Source: IMCC26077 sp964561165 (GTDB lineage: Bacteria > Actinomycetota > Actinomycetes > Nanopelagicales > Nanopelagicaceae). Taken from it: a stretch of DNA of 17,085 nucleotides. The notes under the pieces are model-generated. The model saw only the letters and a list, made by a program, of their open reading frames with translations, ran no database searches and was not told the DNA's origin. Numbering within the stretch: the first letter of the stretch is position 1; each line of letters begins with the position of its first letter. Of the stretch, positions 1 through 6,357 are shown piece after piece. The translations under genes were made by a program, and so were the position numbers. The DNA is taken from positions 1 through 17,085 of the forward strand of contig CAZLOJ010000021.1 of NCBI GenBank assembly GCA_964561165.1, given 5' to 3'.

Positions 1-51
1 CTCACATCGCCACCCTACTAGCAGTACGAGAACAACTTCAGATGAAAAAGG

Positions 52-83
52 AAAAGGGGCCGCGAAAGTTCGCGACCCCTTTT
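52..83 (-). terminator. Intrinsic terminator of hup
   Basis: An inverted repeat pairs AAAAGGGG (52-59) with CCCCTTTT (76-83) and, inside it, CGCGA (61-65) with TCGCG (70-74), with one C/A mismatch between the two blocks. Read on the minus strand, it starts about 20 bp past the hup stop and is followed by a T-rich tract (TTTTCCTTTTTC). That is a classical Rho-independent terminator. I see nothing recognisable in the remaining bases 1-42. Confidence 0.9.
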
Positions 84-105
84 CCCGCAATGCGAGAGAA
101 GTGAA

Positions 106-543
106 TTACTTCTTCTTTTTCTTTGCGACCTTCTTAGCAGCCTTCTTTGGCGCCTTCTTAGCAGCCTTCTTAGCAGCCTTCTTTGGAGCAGCCTTCTTAG
201 CAGCCTTCTTTGGCGCTGCCTTTACAACTGGCTTTGGAGCTGGCTTTGGAGCTGCCTCCATCTTGCGGGTACCAGCGACGATCTCCTTGAGAACTTTTGC
301 TGGGGTGAAGCGTGCGACAGTCTTTGCCTTGACCTTTACTGGCTCACCAGTAAATGGGTTACGGGCAACACGTGCTTTACGCTGAATTTTGCGGAACTTA
401 CCGAAGCCAGCGATGCTGACGTCTTCGCCTTTTGCCATGTTACGGGTGATTGCATCGATGACGATTTCAACCGCATGGGTAGCTTCTTTCTTGCTGTCGT
501 TGAAGTGTGGCACCAACGACTTGATGAACTGGGCCTTATTCAT
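106..543 (-). CDS. hup: Nucleoid protein HU with long lysine-rich C-terminal tail
   Basis: Histone-like DNA-binding protein HU of 145 aa. It bends and compacts DNA in the nucleoid. Residues 1-90 are the standard HU fold, with GFGKF at 46-50 and the DNA-minor-groove arm containing RNPFTGE at 61-67. Residues about 96-145 form a low-complexity Lys/Ala/Pro tail of KKAAKKAP-type repeats ending in five lysines, the histone-H1-like extension typical of actinobacterial HU. I chose the ATG at 543 because residues MNKAQFIKSL match the HU N-terminus and AAGGGG sits 5-6 nt upstream as Shine-Dalgarno. The open frame continues 27 codons upstream but that part does not resemble HU. The gene is monocistronic: leuD upstream has its own terminator and a hairpin follows hup. 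The neighbourhood leuC-leuD-hup is common in actinobacteria. Confidence 0.95.
   Translation of the reverse strand: MNKAQFIKSLVPHFNDSKKEATHAVEIVIDAITRNMAKGEDVSIAGFGKFRKIQRKARVARNPFTGEPVKVKAKTVARFTPAKVLKEIVAGTRKMEAAPKPAPKPVVKAAPKKAAKKAAPKKAAKKAAKKAPKKAAKKVAKKKKK
130..220 (-). repeat. Imperfect tandem repeats encoding the HU lysine tail
   Basis: On the plus strand, units close to CTTCTTAGCAGC recur, interspersed with CTTCTTTGG-type variants. They encode the AAKK/PKK repeats of the HU tail. The repeat is in frame, so copy-number change would lengthen or shorten the tail without a frameshift. Confidence 0.7.
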
Positions 544-669
544 GAATTCCCCTTTTGTATAAGTGTCGGAGTGAAAACCCCAACATTGAGCGCAAAAATA
601 CGTACCTAACCGCGAATCGTCCATTACCGCGTTGGCGTGTCGGAAAAGAAAAAAAGCGAAAATTTCCCA

Positions 670-690
670 CTCTCAACAACAAGTTGAGGG
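670..690 (-). terminator. Intrinsic terminator after leuD
   Basis: CTCAAC (672-677) pairs with GTTGAG (683-688) around a 5-nt AACAA loop. The stem extends by two further pairs (670-671 with 689-690, one a wobble). On the minus strand it lies just past the leuD stop and is followed by AAATTTTCGCTTTTTTT (about 646-662). This separates leuCD from hup. I could not assign a confident promoter for hup in the remaining 544-645. Confidence 0.7.
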
Positions 691-703
691 AAGTTATGGT
701 TTT

Positions 704-1303
704 TTAGCTCCGCACAGGAAGCGTTTTCGCCTTATAAGAGGGGCGTTTTTCCTCATATCGGGCAATTGATTCCACATTTCGTAAGGTCAATCCGATGTCG
801 TCGAGCCCTTCCATGAGGCGCCAGCGGGTGTAATCGTCGAGCTCAAAAGCAACCTTTTTGTCAGCAAAGCGAATCTCGCGCGCCTCTAAATCGACAGTTA
901 CCGCAAGCGCAGAATCCGCCTCAATGCGGCTCCAAATCTCTTCGATGACCTCTTGCGGCAGGATGACGGTAAGCAATCCAGCCTTTAGAGAGTTATTCCG
1001 GAAGATATCGCCGAAACGGTGTGAGAGCACGACTTCAAACCCATAGTTTTGCAACGCCCAAACAGCATGCTCGCGAGAAGATCCCGTTCCAAAATCTGGT
1101 CCCGCGACCAGAATGGTGGCCCCTTTATATTGGGGTTGATTGAGAACGAATTCAGGGTCTTGGCGCCAAGCGTTAAATAGCCCATCTTCGAAGCCCGAAC
1201 GAGTCACGCGCTTGAGGTACTGCGCAGGAATAATCTGATCGGTATCCACATTGCTCCGACGAAGCGGAATTGCCGTTCCTGTATGAGAGATAAATGCCTT
1301 CAT
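704..1303 (-). CDS. leuD: 3-isopropylmalate dehydratase small subunit
   Basis: Small (swivel-domain) subunit of isopropylmalate isomerase, 199 aa, the usual length. With LeuC it interconverts 2- and 3-isopropylmalate in cytosolic leucine biosynthesis. Recognisable features are the N-terminal substrate-site region around SNVDTDQIIPAQYLKR (17-32) and the conserved GPDFGTGSSREHA block (68-80). The ATG at 1303 follows the leuC stop by only 8 bp, so the two are cotranscribed. The Shine-Dalgarno is weak (TTAGGCGAC). A hairpin terminator follows the stop. Confidence 0.97.
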   Translation of the reverse strand: MKAFISHTGTAIPLRRSNVDTDQIIPAQYLKRVTRSGFEDGLFNAWRQDPEFVLNQPQYKGATILVAGPDFGTGSSREHAVWALQNYGFEVVLSHRFGDIFRNNSLKAGLLTVILPQEVIEEIWSRIEADSALAVTVDLEAREIRFADKKVAFELDDYTRWRLMEGLDDIGLTLRNVESIARYEEKRPSYKAKTLPVRS

Positions 1304-1311
1304 GATGTCGC

Positions 1312-2715
1312 CTAACCTTCCAAATCATCTGGACTAGAGAGGGTGCCCCGAACTGCAGTTGCCGCTGCAACAAGCGGACTTACTAAGTGTGTGCGACCGC
1401 CCTTACCTTGACGCCCTTCGAAATTTCGATTGCTCGTGGAGGCGCTGCGCTCTCCTGGTTTGAGTTGGTCCGGATTCATTCCTAAACACATTGAGCAACC
1501 GGCTTCACGCCATTCTGCTCCGGCATCAAGGAACACCTTGTTGAGCCCCTCCGCTTGTGCTTGCTGGCGCACTCGAGCCGAGCCAGGAACTACCAGCATG
1601 CGCACGCCGGAGGCGACCTTTCGCCCCTTGATCACTTCGGCTGCAGCGCGCAGATCTTCTATTCGTCCATTTGTGCAGGAGCCCAGGAAGACCGTGTCAA
1701 TCTTCACTGATTTAAGTGGTGTGTGCGCCTGAAGGCCCATGTACTCAAGCGCCCGTTCGGCCGCATTACGTGCGCCTTCTTCGGCGAAATCACTTGGTGC
1801 AGGAATCATTGAATCTAACGGCGCACCCTGACCTGGATTGGTACCCCAGGTGACAAAGGGCGAGAGTGAGTTGGCATCGAGATCTACTTCAACATCAAAT
1901 GTCGCATCACTATCAGAGTAAAGGCTCTTCCAATACTCGACTGCGCGGTTCCACTCTTCTGCCTCGGGAGCGTGTGGGCGACCTTTGATGTAATCGAAAG
2001 TCGTTTGATCGGGAGCAATGAGCCCGGCTCGCGCTCCTGCTTCAATCGACATGTTACAAATAGTCATACGAGCTTCCATGGAAAGTGCGCGTATCGCGCT
2101 GCCGCGGTACTCAATGACATAACCCTGCCCACCGCCGGTGCCAATCTTCGCAATGAGCGCAAGGATGATGTCTTTACTTGTGACGCCTTTGCGCAAAGTG
2201 CCTTCGACATTCACAGCCATCATCTTTGGTTTTGCCTGCGGAAGTGTTTGGGTGGCAAGTACATGCTCTACTTCACTCGTTCCAATACCGAAGGCGAGCG
2301 CACCGAATGCGCCGTGAGTTGAGGTATGTGAATCGCCACAGACAATGGTCATACCTGGCTGAGTGATTCCTAATTGTGGTCCAACAACGTGCACAATTCC
2401 CTGCTCGATATCACCCAATGAATGCAGACGAATTCCGAATTCAGCCGCATTCTTCCGAAGAGTATCGACCTGGAGCTTTGAAATTGGATCCGCAATGGGC
2501 TTATCAATGTCGATTGTTGGCGTGTTGTGATCTTCGGTGGCCAAGGTGAGATCTGGTCTACGCACAGTGCGCCCAGAAAGACGCAACCCGTCAAAAGCCT
2601 GCGGGCTTGTTACCTCGTGAATGAGATGGAGATCGATGTACAACAAATCAGGTTCGCCAGCAGCGCTATGCACAACATGGTCGCTCCAGATTTTCTCGGC
2701 TAAGGTCTTTCCCAT
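1312..2715 (-). CDS. leuC: 3-isopropylmalate dehydratase large subunit
   Basis: Large subunit of isopropylmalate isomerase, 467 aa, an aconitase-family [4Fe-4S] enzyme of leucine biosynthesis. The three cluster-ligand cysteines are visible: C347 in FLGSCTNG, and C407 and C410 in CSMCLGMNP. The N-terminal block with TLAEKIW and EDHNTPT is also typical. I chose the ATG at 2715 because GGGAG lies 7 nt upstream (2723-2727) and the family starts here. It is the first gene of the leuCD unit and diverges from an IclR regulator. Its putative -10 box (2753-2758) abuts the shared palindrome, so it is probably under control of that regulator, as known for NdgR/LtbR-type proteins. Confidence 0.97.
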   Translation of the reverse strand: MGKTLAEKIWSDHVVHSAAGEPDLLYIDLHLIHEVTSPQAFDGLRLSGRTVRRPDLTLATEDHNTPTIDIDKPIADPISKLQVDTLRKNAAEFGIRLHSLGDIEQGIVHVVGPQLGITQPGMTIVCGDSHTSTHGAFGALAFGIGTSEVEHVLATQTLPQAKPKMMAVNVEGTLRKGVTSKDIILALIAKIGTGGGQGYVIEYRGSAIRALSMEARMTICNMSIEAGARAGLIAPDQTTFDYIKGRPHAPEAEEWNRAVEYWKSLYSDSDATFDVEVDLDANSLSPFVTWGTNPGQGAPLDSMIPAPSDFAEEGARNAAERALEYMGLQAHTPLKSVKIDTVFLGSCTNGRIEDLRAAAEVIKGRKVASGVRMLVVPGSARVRQQAQAEGLNKVFLDAGAEWREAGCSMCLGMNPDQLKPGERSASTSNRNFEGRQGKGGRTHLVSPLVAAATAVRGTLSSPDDLEG

Positions 2716-2752
2716 CGCACCACTCCCGTAACTATCCGGTTTAATTCAATTC

Positions 2753-2758
2753 AATATA
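2753..2758 (-). promoter_or_regulatory. Putative -10 box of leuCD promoter
   Basis: TATATT read on the minus strand, about 37 nt upstream of the leuC ATG. This leaves a short leader containing the GGGAG ribosome-binding site. No clear -35 is seen, and that region is occupied by the palindrome at 2762-2778. Confidence 0.5.
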
Positions 2759-2761
2759 GCA

Positions 2762-2778
2762 ATCTCACCATATGAGAT
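2762..2778. promoter_or_regulatory. Palindromic operator between leuC and the IclR regulator
   Basis: Perfect inverted repeat ATCTCA-N5-TGAGAT in the 77-bp divergent spacer. It covers the -35 region of both candidate promoters: it ends 2 nt before TAATAT of the plus-strand gene and 3 nt before TATATT of leuC. IclR proteins of the NdgR/LtbR type are known to repress leuCD and to bind near their own gene, so this is the likely binding site. The assignment is inferred from position and symmetry. Confidence 0.65.
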
Positions 2779-2780
2779 GC

Positions 2781-2786
2781 TAATAT
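2781..2786 (+). promoter_or_regulatory. -10 box for leaderless IclR regulator transcript
   Basis: TAATAT lies exactly 6 nt before the ATG at 2793, and no Shine-Dalgarno is present. Transcription would start at or next to the ATG, giving a leaderless mRNA. Confidence 0.55.
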
Positions 2787-2792
2787 CATATC

Positions 2793-3512
2793 ATGGAAAG
2801 CACAGTAGGCAGCGGAGTCGGGGTACTCGACAAAGCCATTGCGATTCTCAATGCGCTTGAGGCTGGCCCTCTCTCGCTCGCCGAACTTGTTGCAGCAACA
2901 AAGATTGCACGCCCGACATGTCATCGGCTCGCTGTTGCATTAGAGCATCACCGCTTCATCGCGCGTGATCTTCATGGTCGATTCACCATTGGCGCGCGCG
3001 AAGGGGAACTTGCTCAGAGCGCAGGTGAAGATCGGTTGTTGGTCATCGCAGCTCCTGCACTTATAGCCCTTCGAGATGCAACGGGAGAAAGCGCGCAAAT
3101 TTATCGACGCCAAGGTGACTTGAGATTATGCGTTGCGGTAGCCGATCGACTATCTGGACTTCGCGATAGCGTTCCGGTGGGTTCTGCGCTCACTATGCAG
3201 GCTGGTTCAGCGGCACAGGTATTACTCGCATGGGAAGAGCCAGATCGAATTAATAAGATCGTGAAAAGCGCTCGGTTTGATGCCGCAACTCTTACAGCAG
3301 TTCGGCGACGTGGTTGGGCACAGAGCGTTGGTGAACGCGAAGCAGGAGTTGCCAGCGTCTCTGCTCCGATTCGTGGACCACATAATCGCGTGATTGCCGC
3401 GGTAAGCCTGAGCGGACCTATCGAAAGATTGGGCAGACAACCTGGACGTACCCATGCAGCAGCGGTCATCGCTACTGCAGCTCGCATCTCTGAGTTCTTG
3501 AGTGGGAAATAG
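2793..3512 (+). CDS. ndgR: IclR-family regulator of leuCD (NdgR/LtbR type)
   Basis: Transcription factor of 239 aa. The N-terminal winged helix-turn-helix covers about residues 8-68 (LSLAELVAATKIARPTCHRL is the recognition region). It is followed by the IclR effector-binding domain, about 75-237. Members of this type sense amino acids or pathway intermediates and control leucine biosynthesis. The divergent placement directly next to leuCD is the conserved arrangement in Streptomyces and Corynebacterium. I chose the ATG at 2793 because it lies 6 nt after TAATAT with no ribosome-binding site, consistent with a leaderless transcript. The palindrome at 2762-2778 overlaps its own promoter, so autoregulation is likely. 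It is the only plus-strand gene in the first 14 kb. Confidence 0.88.
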   Translation: MESTVGSGVGVLDKAIAILNALEAGPLSLAELVAATKIARPTCHRLAVALEHHRFIARDLHGRFTIGAREGELAQSAGEDRLLVIAAPALIALRDATGESAQIYRRQGDLRLCVAVADRLSGLRDSVPVGSALTMQAGSAAQVLLAWEEPDRINKIVKSARFDAATLTAVRRRGWAQSVGEREAGVASVSAPIRGPHNRVIAAVSLSGPIERLGRQPGRTHAAAVIATAARISEFLSGK

Positions 3513-3515
3513 CTA

Positions 3516-3541
3516 GCTATCGGTATGTGAGTACCGATAGC
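3516..3541. terminator. Bidirectional hairpin between regulator and tRNAs
   Basis: Perfect 10-bp inverted repeat GCTATCGGTA / TACCGATAGC with a 6-nt loop, starting 3 bp after the regulator stop. The regulator on the plus strand and the tRNAs on the minus strand converge here. Neither side has a strong T-tract, so this would be an actinobacterial hairpin without a U-tail serving both directions. Confidence 0.7.
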
Positions 3542-3570
3542 GTGAATTGATTTCTTACATTTTCTAGGAG

Positions 3571-3643
3571 TAGCCCCGAAGGGATTCGAACCCTCGTAGC
3601 TGGCTTGAGAAGCCAGAGTCCTAGGCCGCTAGACGACGGGGCC
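3571..3643 (-). tRNA. tRNA-Glu (anticodon CTC)
   Basis: A 73-nt cloverleaf on the minus strand. The acceptor 5' strand GGCCCCG pairs with CGGGGCT (the 1-72 pair is a G-U wobble) and the discriminator is A. The anticodon stem CTGGC/GCCAG encloses loop TTCTCAA, giving anticodon CTC for GAG codons. The T-arm GGTTCGAATCC is intact. The 3' CCA is not encoded. It lies 19 nt downstream of tRNA-Gln, in the same orientation. Confidence 0.95.
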
Positions 3644-3662
3644 AAGATATGAAATTTTTTCG

Positions 3663-3734
3663 CTGGGGTACCAGGATTCGAACCTAGACTAACGGAATCA
3701 GAATCCGCTGGGCTGCCAGTTACCCCATACCCCA
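3663..3734 (-). tRNA. tRNA-Gln (anticodon CTG)
   Basis: A 72-nt cloverleaf on the minus strand. The acceptor pairs TGGGGTA with TACCCCA, including the U1-A72 pair typical of bacterial tRNA-Gln, and the discriminator is G. The anticodon arm GCGGA-TTCTGAT-TCCGT gives anticodon CTG for CAG codons. The T-arm GGTTCGAATCC is present and CCA is not encoded. It starts 50 bp downstream of the gltX stop, in the same direction. Confidence 0.95.
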
Positions 3735-3784
3735 CTACAGAGCGCCTAAGGATACCTGCTCTTCGCCCTCTAGATTAAATCGAA

Positions 3785-5242
3785 TTAAATCGCTGCAAGC
3801 CTGGCTAACACCCGCTCTCTACCCAGGATTTCCATCGATTCAAAGAGCGGCGGTGAGATATGACTTCCTGTGATTGCAACGCGAATAGCGCTAAAGGCAA
3901 GGCGTGGCTTAAGCCCCATCTGCTCGATAAGCGCCGTACGCAGCGCGCCATCGATTGCCTCGTGGCTCCAGGTGGAAAGTGGTGTGAGCACCTCGATTGC
4001 TTTAGCGATGATCCCTTTCGCATCCCCATCGAGATACTTCGCTACAGAATCTGGATCTAAATCAACTTTCTCCGTGAAGAGGAATGCCAACATCCCTGGG
4101 ATTTCAGAGAGCTTAATCAGTCGCTCTTGAATGATTGGCAACGCTTGCCGAACCACACTCTCTTGCTCATTAGTTATCGGAGTTGCTACAACTTTAGCCT
4201 TCTGCAAAAAGGGCAGCGACCATTGATAGAAATCTTCGAGTGTGAGCGCACGAATCTTATCGCCGTTGATATTTTCAAGCTTCTTCATATCAAATCGCGC
4301 TGGATTTGAGTTAACTCGCTCAATTGTGAAAAGTTCCGTCAACTCTTTTAGCGTGAGGTTCTCTCGATCATCCCCTGGCGACCATCCAAGAAGTGCGAGA
4401 TAGTTGCAAATTGCCTCTGGTAAGAATCCTTGCTCGCGATACCACGCAATTGACGTCTCACCGTTGCGCTTTGAGAGCTTTGCATTATCCGTGCCCATGA
4501 CAAATGGCAGGTGCGCGAAGAGCGGGTAATCCTCCTCTTTTACTCCCATCGCTTGATAGACGCGGATTTGACGTGGTGTGGAAGAGAGCAAATCTTCACC
4601 GCGCAAGACGTGCGTTACTTCCATCAACACATCATCAACGGCCACTGCAAGCGTGTATAGCGGCGAGCCATCTGCGCGCACGAGAACGAAATCTGGAACG
4701 AAATTATGATCAAAAGTGCACTCTCCGCGAATCACATCAGTGAAGGTGGTGCTTCCCTCGGGCATCCGCATTCGGATGACAGGTTCGCGCCCCTGAGCGC
4801 GATAGCGCGCTAGATCCTCATCGCTAATCGAACGACACTTACCGTCATAGCCCGGAGCCTGGCCTGATTCTTTTTGAGCCTCGCGCCGCGCCTCCAACTC
4901 TTCAGGAGTGCAATAGCAATGGTAGGCATCGCCTTGTTTGATAAATCGATCAGCCCATTCGCTGTAAATGTCCAGGCGCTGTGATTGCAAGTAGGGCCCG
5001 TGTGGGCCACCCACTTCTGGTCCCTCGTCCCAACTGAGCCCAAGCCATTTCAAAGTGTCGATTGCCGCAGCGATATATTCATCGGTCACTCGGCTGCGAT
5101 CGGTATCTTCTATGCGAAAGAGAAAAATCCCACCAGTATGGCGCGCATACGCCCAATCAAAAAGCGCAGTTCGAATGTTGCCAACATGCAGATCGCCAGT
5201 GGGAGAAGGTGCAAAACGCACCTTTATCGGTCGATTACCCAT
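3785..5242 (-). CDS. gltX: Glutamyl-tRNA synthetase
   Basis: Class I aminoacyl-tRNA synthetase of 485 aa, typical length. The HIGH-type ATP motif appears as HVGN (19-22) within APSPTGDLHVGN, and the KMSKS-type motif as KLSKRNG (255-261). Cysteines at 109, 111 and 136 resemble the zinc-binding insert of bacterial GluRS. It attaches glutamate to tRNA-Glu. In actinobacteria GluRS is generally non-discriminating and also mischarges tRNA-Gln, which GatCAB then amidates. The immediate downstream tRNA-Gln and tRNA-Glu genes fit that role. The ATG at 5242 overlaps the end of the FAH-family gene by 8 bp, so the two form one operon, probably transcribed from the promoter before the FAH gene. Confidence 0.96.
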   Translation of the reverse strand: MGNRPIKVRFAPSPTGDLHVGNIRTALFDWAYARHTGGIFLFRIEDTDRSRVTDEYIAAAIDTLKWLGLSWDEGPEVGGPHGPYLQSQRLDIYSEWADRFIKQGDAYHCYCTPEELEARREAQKESGQAPGYDGKCRSISDEDLARYRAQGREPVIRMRMPEGSTTFTDVIRGECTFDHNFVPDFVLVRADGSPLYTLAVAVDDVLMEVTHVLRGEDLLSSTPRQIRVYQAMGVKEEDYPLFAHLPFVMGTDNAKLSKRNGETSIAWYREQGFLPEAICNYLALLGWSPGDDRENLTLKELTELFTIERVNSNPARFDMKKLENINGDKIRALTLEDFYQWSLPFLQKAKVVATPITNEQESVVRQALPIIQERLIKLSEIPGMLAFLFTEKVDLDPDSVAKYLDGDAKGIIAKAIEVLTPLSTWSHEAIDGALRTALIEQMGLKPRLAFSAIRVAITGSHISPPLFESMEILGRERVLARLAAI

Positions 5243-6014
5243 GAGCTACCGCTTTATTCTCTAGCGTTCCAATACCTTCAATGGAGATAGCGACTGTACT
5301 ACCGATAGGAATTACCCCCACACCCGCTGGAGTGCCAGTAAGAATGACATCACCTGGAAGTAAAGTGTAAACCTGAGAAACAAAGTTGATGATGGTAGGA
5401 ATATCAAAGATCATCGATGACGTTCGGTCGCTTTGTCGAAGCTCTCCGTCAACTGATGCCGAGATTGCTAAGTTGTTAGGGTCGATCTCCGTTTCAATCC
5501 ACGGTCCCAGTGGGCAAAAGGTATCGAAACCTTTCGCTCGCGACCATTGGCCATCAACTTTCTGGAGATCTCGCGCAGTTACATCGTTGGCAATGGTGTA
5601 CCCGAAAACAACATCCTTGACGCGATCTTTCGGAACATCTTTGCAAATTTTCCCAATCACAACAGCTAGTTCAGCTTCGTGATCGACTTTCTTGCTCATC
5701 GCTGGCCACACAATCGCATCGTTGGGTCCGATAACCGAAGTGTTTGGCTTGATGAAGAGCACAGGTTGCTCAGGAACTGCGCTATCCATCTCTTTCGCAT
5801 GGTCTGCATAATTTTTGCCAACACAGACAACCTTGCTCCTTGGAATGACGGGAGCGAGCAGCTTCACTTTATTTACCGCCACCTTCTCGCCAGTTTTGAT
5901 GATTCCTGAGTAGAGCGGGTCACCACTAAGAATCTCGATCTCATCTCCGGATACCACGCCAAAAAGTGGCGAGGCGGAGATTTCCTGAGGAGGGGTAAAA
6001 CGCGCAATTCGCAT
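5235..6014 (-). CDS. Fumarylacetoacetate hydrolase (FAH) family protein
   Basis: Metal-dependent FAH-superfamily hydrolase or isomerase of 259 aa. A short N-terminal domain (about 1-55) precedes the catalytic fold. The signature stretch VCVGKNYADHAKEM is at about 63-76, and the metal-ligand acidic residues are E113 and E115 (in DHEAELA) and D144 (in NDVTARD). GFDTFCPLGPW (162-172) and LTGTPAGVG (225-233) complete the active-site pattern. The family includes acylpyruvases, oxaloacetate decarboxylases and homoprotocatechuate-pathway enzymes, so the substrate cannot be named from sequence. It overlaps gltX by 8 bp, a pairing also seen in other actinobacteria. The ATG at 6014 lies 6 nt after a TAGAAT box with no Shine-Dalgarno, suggesting a leaderless transcript that starts a new operon. 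Confidence 0.88.
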   Translation of the reverse strand: MRIARFTPPQEISASPLFGVVSGDEIEILSGDPLYSGIIKTGEKVAVNKVKLLAPVIPRSKVVCVGKNYADHAKEMDSAVPEQPVLFIKPNTSVIGPNDAIVWPAMSKKVDHEAELAVVIGKICKDVPKDRVKDVVFGYTIANDVTARDLQKVDGQWSRAKGFDTFCPLGPWIETEIDPNNLAISASVDGELRQSDRTSSMIFDIPTIINFVSQVYTLLPGDVILTGTPAGVGVIPIGSTVAISIEGIGTLENKAVAHG

Positions 6015-6020
6015 TGACAG

Positions 6021-6026
6021 ATTCTA
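6021..6026 (-). promoter_or_regulatory. -10 box for leaderless FAH-gltX transcript
   Basis: TAGAAT on the minus strand, exactly 6 nt before the ATG at 6014, in the 16-bp gap after the preceding stop codon. No ribosome-binding site is present. A -35 element is not obvious. Confidence 0.5.
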
Positions 6027-6030
6027 TCGG

Positions 6031-6357
6031 TTAAAGCCCGTGAGCAGACCCATCCGCAGTCACATGCCATACCATCGAATTCTTCGAAATTTCCCGAACA
6101 TTTTCGAGTGAGATACCACTTGGGCTCCGCCCAACAATCACGGCCGCTTCGATAACTGCTGCACCGCTTGATAGCGCCATTGCAAGAGCTACTTGCAATG
6201 CATCTAATTCAAGTGAAACCAGAGTGATTGCATTGCCAACATATGTTCGCCCAGTTCCATCGCGAAGAGCTGCGCTCTGTGTCGCGTTGTTCCGTTGCAT
6301 TGAAGCGCTCGCAAGGGTAAGTAGCTTCTGGTCCTCACTGTTGCTCAGTGTGCTCAT
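6031..6357 (-). CDS. Cytidine-deaminase-like protein lacking zinc ligands
   Basis: A 108-aa protein resembling the actinobacterial cytidine-deaminase-like family found after the CorC-like gene (the Mycobacterium tuberculosis counterpart by position is Rv2365c). The DGTGRTYVGNAITLVSLELDALQVALAMALSSG stretch (about 33-65) follows the deaminase fold, with its strand-helix order, but where true cytidine deaminases have CAE and PCxxC zinc motifs this protein has none; it contains no cysteine at all. It is therefore unlikely to be a zinc deaminase, and its role is unknown. I chose the ATG at 6357 because GAGGGGAG precedes it by about 8 nt. It overlaps the CorC-like gene by 23 bp, so it is translationally linked. 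Confidence 0.75.
   Translation of the reverse strand: MSTLSNSEDQKLLTLASASMQRNNATQSAALRDGTGRTYVGNAITLVSLELDALQVALAMALSSGAAVIEAAVIVGRSPSGISLENVREISKNSMVWHVTADGSAHGL

Noticed and set aside
101..385. Plus-strand open frame with a striking Phe/Ala-rich product
   Set aside because: It is the antisense of the HU lysine tail; AAG/AAA lysine codons read as CTT/TTT. No ribosome-binding site.
3517..3735. Minus-strand open frame of 72 codons
   Set aside because: It lies over the two tRNA genes and the hairpin; its sequence is explained by the tRNAs.
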